Position numbers and translations under genes: made by a program. A stretch of 64,000 bases of DNA. It comes from Craterostigma plantagineum (Eukaryota; Streptophyta; Magnoliopsida; Lamiales; Linderniaceae). The stretch lies in the NCBI GenBank assembly GCA_027422505.1, contig JAPQWV010000491.1, positions 1 through 64,000 on the forward strand, given 5' to 3'. Under the pieces are notes generated by a model, which searched no databases, was not told the origin of the DNA, and saw only the letters and a program-made list of their open reading frames with translations. Positions within the stretch are counted from its first letter, which is position 1, and each line of letters starts with the position of its first letter. Positions 56,390-64,000 of the stretch are shown here, piece by piece.

Positions 56390-57262
56390 ACTCCGTGTTG
56401 CTTAAACAACAAGAAAAGCCTAGCTTATGCTAATGAAAATTTGACCAACGCAAAGTCAAAGATCATTAGCTTAGAAACTAAGTTACAAGATAGTGAAAAG
56501 AGGGTCTGCGAGATAACTAACAGTTTACGTTCTTGGCGAAATGAAGTCTCATCAAAATATGAGACTATCTTAGAGGAACGGCGTATGCTTTACTCTACGA
56601 TTGAACGGCTAGAGACTGATATTTCGAATATATGTCAAATAGATCAAAACTCTCATTCTAAGTTAATTTCTAACGGGGAAAATAATTTACATGATAAAAA
56701 AACCGACCCTATGTGATACTCCAGAGACTCTTCGTAAATTGAAAGATTTACAAGATACTTTGAACTCTGAAAGGATAGATTTTGGCGCTGAAAAGGAAAA
56801 GCTTTTAAATGAGATTTTATATCTCAAACATTCCCCGTCTTTATCTGTTTTCAATAATTTGTCAAGTAATACATCTTCCTCGAAACAGGTAAATAAAACA
56901 AAAACTAAAAGAAGCATCCTTGTTCCTAAAACTGAAAAGGCTTTTTTACTAATAATTCTAAGTGAATGTTGACTGAAGATGAAACGTTAAGTAAAAGTCG
57001 AGCTTTAAAGATAGCTAAGGAACAAATAAAAATTAGGAAGGAGAAAGGAAAATCAACAACATACTCTAAAATTAACGTCGAAAATGTTCAAGAATTTTCC
57101 ACTCCTATTCCTATTAAAAGGGAAAGGGAAGCGTGCAAAGAAGAAGTCCCAAGCCTAAGCAAGCGAACTTCTCAAATCACGCACAATAATCATAATAGAG
57201 TGAATGATGTCAACTATTGCAGGCAATATGACTCATCATCCAATGACGCTATAGCGCCATAA
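56390..57262 (+). pseudogene. Coiled-coil Copia gag remnant of element E
   Basis: Three overlapping-frame pieces: 56441-56716 (SLETKLQDSEKRVCEITNSL .. Y-E-T-I-L-E-E-R-R-M-L-Y-S-T-I-E-R-L), 56691-56972 (L-K-D-L-Q-D-T-L-N-S-E-R-I-D-F-G-A-E-K-E-K) and 56966-57262 (lysine-rich). The heptad-like E/K/L pattern and the S-R-Y-E..ER..L...I..LE series match the long coiled-coil part of plant Copia gag ORFs. A degraded T-W-V-P-K-S-Q-I-K follows near 57410. Broken by frameshifts. Confidence 0.6.
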
Positions 57263-57429
57263 ACTCATATTCCTACTTGAAATACCCAGTGCAGATTCAT
57301 TCCAGAAAGCATCTTATGCGAATGGCTAGGGAGAAAATCTTTAGGTCTTCTAAACCTACACACATTCACCAGCGCTGAATCGTCATTTCCCTCGAAGGTT
57401 CACCAAACATGGGTTCCTAAATCACAAAT

Positions 57430-59985
57430 CAAATGAAATAGGACTTTGAAGGATGAATTAGGATCAATATGTGAACCAAATGTGCTTACTTGTTTTCTGC
57501 TAACAAGGGAGGACCCATAAAAAATGGGTACCGAAGTCCCGATAAAGTTTTTACAGATTCCCATCATGGTAGGTAATTAGAGAACTGCTCCACACCCATG
57601 ACTGATATGCGACGAGAGCAGCCAGAACATCCCAACATGTATGGTATCTTGGATTGCTCCACATACACGACCGGTAAGCGATGCGAGCAACTACGTAGAT
57701 AAATTCTATATGCATCCCATAATAAATTTGGCATACATCTCGAGCTGAAAAGACAATATACCTACTTTGACACCATAGGGTACATTATAGACATGCATGT
57801 TTTGAAAGAAATTTACATTTTAAATCTTAGCATCCATATGAGCTGAAATGCCTAAATACCCTCACATTGGTACATTTTCATTGTGCATGCATCTTAATGA
57901 ATTTTCGAGCTTAGATTTCTGTATGCATATGAGCTGAAGCGCAAAATACCTATTTTAACTTAGAGAGATAAAAGGCGAAAAACGTACATTCTAATATGTA
58001 TTTTTAAAGAAAAAATAGTTCTTTTGTTTGCTTCTGCTCTGAAAAGAAAATACGTTCACGCTCACTTAATTGGGAGAAAGCTTACACTTTTAAACGTGCA
58101 TACATTGAAGGGGAGTACCACTCCATATTTACTAGGAGAGAGTATATTTTTAGGGGGAGTACATATTAAGGTGCATGGTTCGAGGTGGAGAAGTTTTATG
58201 TTCACCCATATACATATACGTATACAAATATATATCTCTATCTATACTATTACGATAATACATACTTATATATAGTGAAAAGAAAGGGAAAAGAAAGAAC
58301 AACCCTCTAAAGAGCTTCCACCTCCCAAGATGGACTCCAACCAAGAAAACTCAATCCTCGACGTGACATCCATACACAAACACGAAGATGATCTCAAGCG
58401 ACCTGCTCCGACATGCTAATCAAGCTGCACTCATCAAATTGAGGGACGCATGGATTCTAGGCTCCCATGATTCAGTCAGAGTCTAACCCCAGGATAGCAA
58501 CCGCGTGTTAGTGGCCCTCGCCAATTAAGAAAATCTTGACAAGACGCAGAGCGGCTGATACACAAATCCCACGCCTCACAGAAGATTCGGGCCATCCATA
58601 TAGGTGCAGGAGCTAATTTTTATCAACTCCCGGATAGATGTCACCTCATATGGTGCAACAGTCCATGTACAACCTAGCCTTACCCACTCATCGATCTCCC
58701 AGTAGACCGAATAAAATCACAAAGAGCCACGTAATCTATCACCGCTTAACTTGGAAGCGGGAGATATAGAACTAAGTGGTAGTCAACAATACCAGGTGTA
58801 TTCACTACCTAAAAGTTTTATATTTTTTAGGACACATGCACCTTTCCTCATCTGGACTTTGTGACCAGATCAAAACTTCCGTAGACATATCATCCTAAGA
58901 CATGCTTCGATGATCGGAAGGAAGTCCTGCTGTTGCAACATCAAAACAACAATGGTTTCGCGCCATCTCCTATGAGCTACGCTCCTAAATTGATGTTAAC
59001 GGGACACCTATGTGGCCCCGTTTATAAAGCCCTGTCCTCACATGCCACGTCTCAGAGATTATCTCTGAAGTCGTGTCGACGGATTGCCTTTGTGGCTCCG
59101 TCAGGTTATTACCCAACCTGAGCACCCACCAGTCCACCACGTGTACCACTTTGAGACGGCTCTCATGCAATTGATGGAAAAATCTGAAGGAGTCCAACCA
59201 CATTTTTGGAAAACACACCCCACGCACATTCTTCTGAAGCCAAACAAGCTTCCCCGAGCCCGAACCAGACAACTTCCTTCGAAGAAGACCAATCTGGCGC
59301 CGAGAAGAAGAGTTCCCTTTAGTACCAATCAACTCCACTTCTTGTCCTGACGACATGATCTTCTTGCCAAAGACAATGCCCCATTTTGATCCATCGCATG
59401 ACGATCTCCCCGAATCGATCATCATGAAGGAGAGTAGCACTAAAGCAAAATGGGAGCAATACTACGATGAAAGTGCAAGATAGGTCAAAAAATGATAAAT
59501 CTCAAGCGCCGTCAGATAATCAAGCAAACACCACGGACTTCGAAGATCAAAGTTGACGCCTCGTGTACAACTCTTCCCATTTAAAAAGAACCCCCCCAAT
59601 CCCAGCACAAGGTTGAACAAATGTAGGGGAGTCGCGACTATCGATGGGAGAGCTGGAACACAAGAAGAGAAGATCCGCCTTCGTTACGCCTCTCTCTAAA
59701 GAGAACTCCTCAATCCCAACTCAAGGTTGACCAAATGCAGGGGCTATAACTATTGAAGGGAGAGATCGAATACAAAGAGACGATCCGGCAGGCAACTTTC
59801 AAGATGAGAAGTTTAGAACACGGTGAGCTTGGATCTCCTAAAGAAGAGGTCACAAGACAAGATAAAGGAGGAGGAGATTGAAGAAGAACACGCACGCACA
59901 AGCTTCCGCCGCATCTTTGATACATGTTCTTTGATGACTCAGGACAATTACAAGAACAAGATGACAAGCGCTAAATTGCAAATTG
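57430..59985 (+). other. Non-coding or unrecognised interior of element E
   Basis: No domain recognised. It includes a duplicated phrase around 57590 and 57655 (CTCCACA..ACGACCGGTAAGCGATGCGAGCA type) and repeats of CATATGAGCTGAA at 57836 and 57926. A second duplication lies near 59640 and 59705 (CTCAATCCCAACTCAAGGTTGA). Open frames at 58985-59440 (minus) and 59084-59350 (plus) look fortuitous. Confidence 0.4.
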
Positions 59986-60000
59986 AACACAAGGGGAGAT

Positions 60001-60331
60001 TGTTAGGATTATTTTATTGTGTTCAATTAAATTAGGTTATCTTAATCTTATAATTAATTTAAGTGAACTGGGCTTTAATGTTTAGAGCCCAATGATCTTT
60101 ATTCTTGTAATGGGCTTACAATGGCCCAAGTATTATAGACCAACTTGTCGTATAAATACTAAAACCCTAACACATAGTTATGTGTCTTGTGTGAAAGTTA
60201 TAGAGAGAGAATTTTTAGAAGCCCTAACCTTCAAATTCACACACGCACCCCACGTTGAATCACCTCTTCCCATCGTTAAATCGTGGTTAAATCGTTCTTT
60301 GTAGATGGTTTGGATAGAATAGGGACCAACA
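60001..60331 (+). repeat. 3' LTR of element E
   Basis: 331 bp, near-identical to the 5' LTR, with scattered substitutions. Confidence 0.85.
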
Positions 60332-60336
60332 GAAAT

Positions 60337-63137
60337 GCGATGCATGGTAACTTAGTTTGTGTCTAGTGTTCGACTTGTTTCGGCTGTGTATTGGGCCAAT
60401 CAATCAGTTTTAAAACCAGTAAATGCAACAATATAGTGATTGATTAAATTTTTGAGGAGCAAACTTCAAGGAGAGGAGTAAACAATAGTTGTGAAACCTC
60501 TATAAAAATCTTGTCTAGCATTTAGTTTTCGGTATTTTACATTTATCCTGGGAGACAGAGATGATACGCAACCGATGCAACTAGAGATAACCGACGAAAC
60601 AATATCACTTGTATAAGTAAACATTTTTAGGGTATCACATCAAAAGGGTTTTCATGAAGAACTGACGAGTGAGCAAAGAACTCAAAGTCGTGGGGGGTTT
60701 CCCTGATCACCAAATCAAAATCAGTAGCTTTCAGCTCCACCGCATCGTCTTATTTTCAACATATCGAGGAAGCGATCGAGATCAGAGAAGAACTACGATG
60801 GTGTGGTGCTTCATGATGCTTCATCGTTCAATACACGGAATCAGAGTTGCGAAGAGCGCAAGAAAAAATCTAGAACTCATACTGCCGTCTGTAACAAACA
60901 TTACAAGATACACTCGAGGAAGTGATGGGATACAGAAAATTTTCATAAAATTTGTGAGGATTTAGCTTTTGGAGAGAAGTTTTTATATGAAGTGCCGTCC
61001 TGTCCTTGGAAAGTCGTTATTAACATGCCATGTTATAATATTTTTACCTATATTTGTTATGATTGGACGATGCTAACTTTCAATTAGACCAATTTCACTT
61101 AAATCCCAAGGCAAAATTTATACCTCTTAACTCTCATTGTCAGAAATAAATATTAGTTAATGATAAAAGTACAAACTTTATTATTTTTTAAGGACCATTT
61201 GGACAAAAGTATCCCTCAAACATTCTATTATTTCGATTTTACCTATTTTCTTTAATTTAAAAGACAAATTTAAAACCTAAAAAGTAAGAGGAGGAGGACG
61301 AGAGCCCCAATTTGAAAACCTATAAAGCCCTCATCTTGTCTTTAAACCCTAGAACACACAACCATGATTCGCCACGATATGCCATGATTCGAACCCGCGA
61401 ATCGACTCCCAATGCATATCCTCCGCCCCGGTAAGTTTGATAAATTTCGATTTTCATTTCTTGTTTTATTGATTCAAGTCTCCATTGTCATTTTTCCGAT
61501 TCTTTGGATTGTTGTTACGACTCAATTGTCTCATGTTTCTCAGTCCCTGTTTTATTTACATTTAGACTTAGGTCGATTAACCCTCGATCAAAGGTTTCAA
61601 TAGCTTTAAATTTAGTCGCTTAGTCGTGGTGTTTTTGTTTATGATACTACTACCTTGAAAATTAGTCTATGCATGTTTCGGTATGCTCTATGAACATTTT
61701 TTCATACGCTAAATTTGATTTTGATGGCACAGTACGTGAGTTTAATGGTACCGTTCGATTTGATTGTGATATTCTTCTTTGATTCATGCAACAATGAGAC
61801 GACAGAGAAAAAGCTCTAAGGATTATGAAATTCTAAGTGTCATTCGCATGCTTTTCGGTCAATGATTGATCGAGCTAAAGCATATGATAAACCAAGAGAA
61901 GCTTGCAGCCCTCAAGAGGACTCCTTCCCATTTCTTCTTAGACATGCCTAAAACATCATAGTCATTCGCTCGTATAGTTGCATTGGTACGTTGTTACAAT
62001 GCATATGCGCATTCTTTTAGAGCCCGTTTAGTTTGTAGGAAGGAATGATAATTTTAATTTATCCATTCTAATATTGTTCAGTTCCATATACACCAATCGT
62101 TTAAAGCGTGATATAAAACTCCAGCCCACTACTATAAACTGCCATATCCAACATAAGTTATCTAATGGGCGTGACCATGATAAATTTATCTAACCAACCG
62201 AAAAGATCAATCAACCTTTTAAAATCCCTACAATGATTTCACTTTCCAAATTATCAGAAACCCACTTCACAAAATCTTCAAGAGATGCATGCATGGTGAA
62301 CAGAAATCGACTAGTTCGAAATAGCACAATCATGACTGAAGGTCTGTGTATTTGGGAAGGTGATTTTTCACTAGAAAGTTGAGAAGGTTATCTATGGCAA
62401 TTGAGTCCACTGCGATAAACTCGAGCCTATGTCAGGAAAATCCGGCGGACGAGAGCTGACACAAGGTGGTCAAGGTGTTAATTTGCAGATCTGATGCATT
62501 AGGTTCTTTGGAGTGGAATGTCTATTGCAAGATGATTCCTTTGATGTTGGATGGCATTGGGTGAGAAGATTGTACATTTCCATGTGTAGGATTATATATC
62601 ATTTTTTTCAATTAGAAAATTAACAGTCCTATCTCAAGATTATTGTCTCGAGACCCATTATTATTTCATGATGAATTTATGCAATTATCATTTTCTTCTC
62701 TAATATAGATGCATGTTTTACCTTAGAGGAGTTTAATGTAATAATGGGGCTCCACTTTGTTGGTCAGCAAGTGAATCCCTAAGAGAAGATACCTTCAGAT
62801 ATAGTAAGTCGACTTTTGGTGGGAAAAAGTGAAACGCTACCCAAACGAATATAGCAAAGTTATTGGACGAGTTTGTGGAAATGCTACCCAAATGAAAATG
62901 TAGATGATTGTTAGGTTATTTTGCTTTTCTTTGTTTAATTGTATGTTATTCCCGAGGGGTAATTCCAGAAACTGATCTGTTGTGAATGCATATGTTGATG
63001 CGAGATTCGGTTGGGGAGTATGCGTGGGGGGCATCAACGCACCATTTTAGCCTCTGATGAAGCTAGCCGATGCCTTTCGTAATCAACCGTCTAATGCGAT
63101 GATGAATGGGTGTATTGTCGGGTTATGACGATTTAAC
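60337..63137. other. Intergenic sequence; possible orphan first exon near 61290-61440
   Basis: Most of this 2.8 kb holds nothing recognisable. At 61320-61440 there is a promoter-like order: CCTATAAAGCC, AAACCCTAGAACACAC, an ATG at 61363, and CGCCCCG|GTAAGTTTG as a strong 5' splice donor (about 61431). The short frame after the ATG is stopped almost at once, and no downstream exon is recognisable, so at best this is a displaced gene 5' end. A MITE-like GAGCCCGTTTAGTTTG occurs at 62021 without a matching second end. Confidence 0.3.
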
Positions 63138-63800
63138 TCATTTATTTGTATATAAATTTTTGAAATTTGTTTTGTTGTTGGCTATTTGTTGATTCTGAAC
63201 TTCTCGAGGCTTCAAGTAGTGCGAGTTTCCATACGAAAAATTAGGATGGCTTCTCCAATTAGGGTCATATGTGTTGGTGTATGCATTCCTTTGGCTATGG
63301 TGGATATGATTGACTGTCTCAGAGCCTTTGGATTGCATCAGCTCTAACCTTTTATGTATGGCCTCGAATTGCACGTCCAACGAGCTACTTATGTCATGTA
63401 CTCCAGCCGTCCGCTGGTCCAGACCATTCTCAGTATATCTTGCAATGTAGGCTGCAACTCGCTCGATGGCTTGGAGTGCTTCATCATCGCCTAACTTCAT
63501 AAAGTTTCGTGTACACCCGTCGCCGATGATCCTCTTATTTTGTGTGCTCAGTCCTATGAAGAATGACTGCATCTGAACGCTCAGGGGTATGTTGTGGTTC
63601 AGGTATTGTCTGAGAAGGGTCTTCTACCTACTCCTGCATCGCTTAGAGATTCGCCACCTTGTTTACAGTTAACTAATTGGCTCCTAATCTCACTTGTCCT
63701 TGACAATTGGTAATATTTTCCTAGAAAACACTCCACTAGTTGTTCTCAACTAGTGATAGATGCATGTGGCAATGATGAGAACTGTTTAGAAGCTTTACCT
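63138..63800 (-). pseudogene. Athila/Tat-like Gypsy gag remnant
   Basis: Minus strand. The readable frame 63572-63138 encodes MQSFFIGLSTQNKRIIGDGC then D-D-E-A-L-Q-A-I-E-R-V-A, and ends with the proline/aromatic linker N-T-Y-D-P-N-W-R-S-H-P-N-F-S-Y-G-N, the signature found just after the capsid in plant Athila-type gag. Upstream, 63800-63573 gives K-Y-Y-Q-L-S-R-T-S-E-I-R and F-K/C-K-Q-G-G-E-S-L in shifted frames, the N-terminal capsid half. No zinc knuckle, protease or pol lies in the window. Dead. Confidence 0.75.
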
Positions 63801-64000
63801 GTCAGAGAGAAAGGAAAAAAATGTCAGTTTTGTTACTTCTGTAGAGACTACGGGATACTTAATAGTTCTGCAAATTTGAGTGAATTTTAAAATATGTGAA
63901 TTTGCATCCTCGTTTTTAAGCCCATGAAATTGTGTTGAACCCGTCACCATCTATACAGTAACGGGTTTAATCTCGAAATGATTATTCGGTCCCGCGGGGA
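63801..64000. other. Window edge, no feature recognised
   Basis: May belong to the Athila-like element (upstream gag/UTR), but nothing diagnostic is seen. Confidence 0.3.

Larger units (their letters stand above)
55027..60331 (+). mobile_element. Gag-only LTR element E with coiled-coil gag
   Basis: LTRs 55027-55355 and 60001-60331, TGTTAGGATT..GGGACCAAC(A/G). TSD GAAAC/GAAAT (55022-55026 and 60332-60336, one mismatch). Primer-binding site TGGTATCAGAGC at 55358-55369; purine tract ACACAAGGGGAGA ending at 59999. The 4.6-kb interior has a decayed coiled-coil gag but no protease, integrase, RT or RNase H motif that I can find. A non-autonomous Copia-like element. Confidence 0.88.

Noticed and set aside
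58985..59440. 151-residue minus-strand frame in element E
   Set aside because: No family resemblance, opposite to the element's coding strand; likely chance opening.
60669..60965. 98-residue plus-strand frame
   Set aside because: No domain, signal or splice context; composition fits random AT-rich DNA.
62021..62215. Possible MITE starting GAGCCCGTTTAGTTTG
   Set aside because: No convincing matching right terminus or TSD.

Overview
This is nuclear DNA of a flowering plant, almost certainly a eudicot. It has intron-containing plant genes (a receptor-like kinase, a SANTA-domain/KNL2-like gene, a DUF7054 gene) with GT..AG introns and AT-rich spacers. Most of the rest is plant transposons: Copia and Gypsy LTR retrotransposons primed from initiator tRNA-Met, LINEs, hAT, PIF/Harbinger and Mutator-type MITEs. 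The species cannot be named from the sequence alone. I found no tRNA or rRNA gene, CRISPR array, operon or bacterial insertion.

Layout. 1-654: 5' half of a CRK43-like kinase gene (minus strand), cut by the window edge. 655-4135: AT-rich spacer with a 21-bp minisatellite and a 0.4-kb tandem duplication. 4144-8949: two related hAT MITEs, a Copia gag remnant, and a young gag-only Copia element that landed on the edge of the second MITE. 9749-10764: short SANTA-domain gene (minus strand) with a mitosis-specific activator (MSA) site upstream. 11.0-15.2 kb: spacer, a large inverted-repeat structure holding a G-rich minisatellite and an LTR-like segment, and a 1.2-kb foldback element. 15.2-21.8 kb: two decayed pieces of one unusual LTR element ('family B') and a minus-strand LINE fragment. 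21.8-31.9 kb: a decayed Tekay/Del-type Gypsy element with 3-kb LTRs; one LTR holds a LINE with 12-bp target-site duplications (TSDs), the other a Mutator element with 9-bp TSDs and arrays of 21-bp palindromes. 31.9-33.9 kb: second copy of the gag-only Copia family. 34.1-34.6 kb: Harbinger MITE. 35.3-36.8 kb: intact DUF7054 gene. 37.7-38.6 kb: Harbinger MITE with a hAT MITE inside. 38.7-47.0 kb: full-length Tnt1/Tork-like Copia split by a 3.0-kb solo Gypsy LTR. 47.4-52.4 kb: full-length RE1-like Copia (minus strand). 52.8-53.7 kb: hAT element with a snRNA-promoter-like motif. 55.0-60.3 kb: gag-only LTR element. 63.1-63.8 kb: Athila-like gag remnant.

The genes do not form a pathway. They are three unrelated genes in a transposon-rich neighbourhood, and the main story is insertion chronology. 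For most elements the TSDs and LTR ends can be read directly, so many insertions can be ordered. I found no convincing new cellular system. The leads most worth checking are the palindrome arrays of the Mutator element, the gag-only Copia family that appears to be mobilised in trans, family B, the truncated SANTA gene with its MSA site, and the snRNA-type promoter inside the hAT element.
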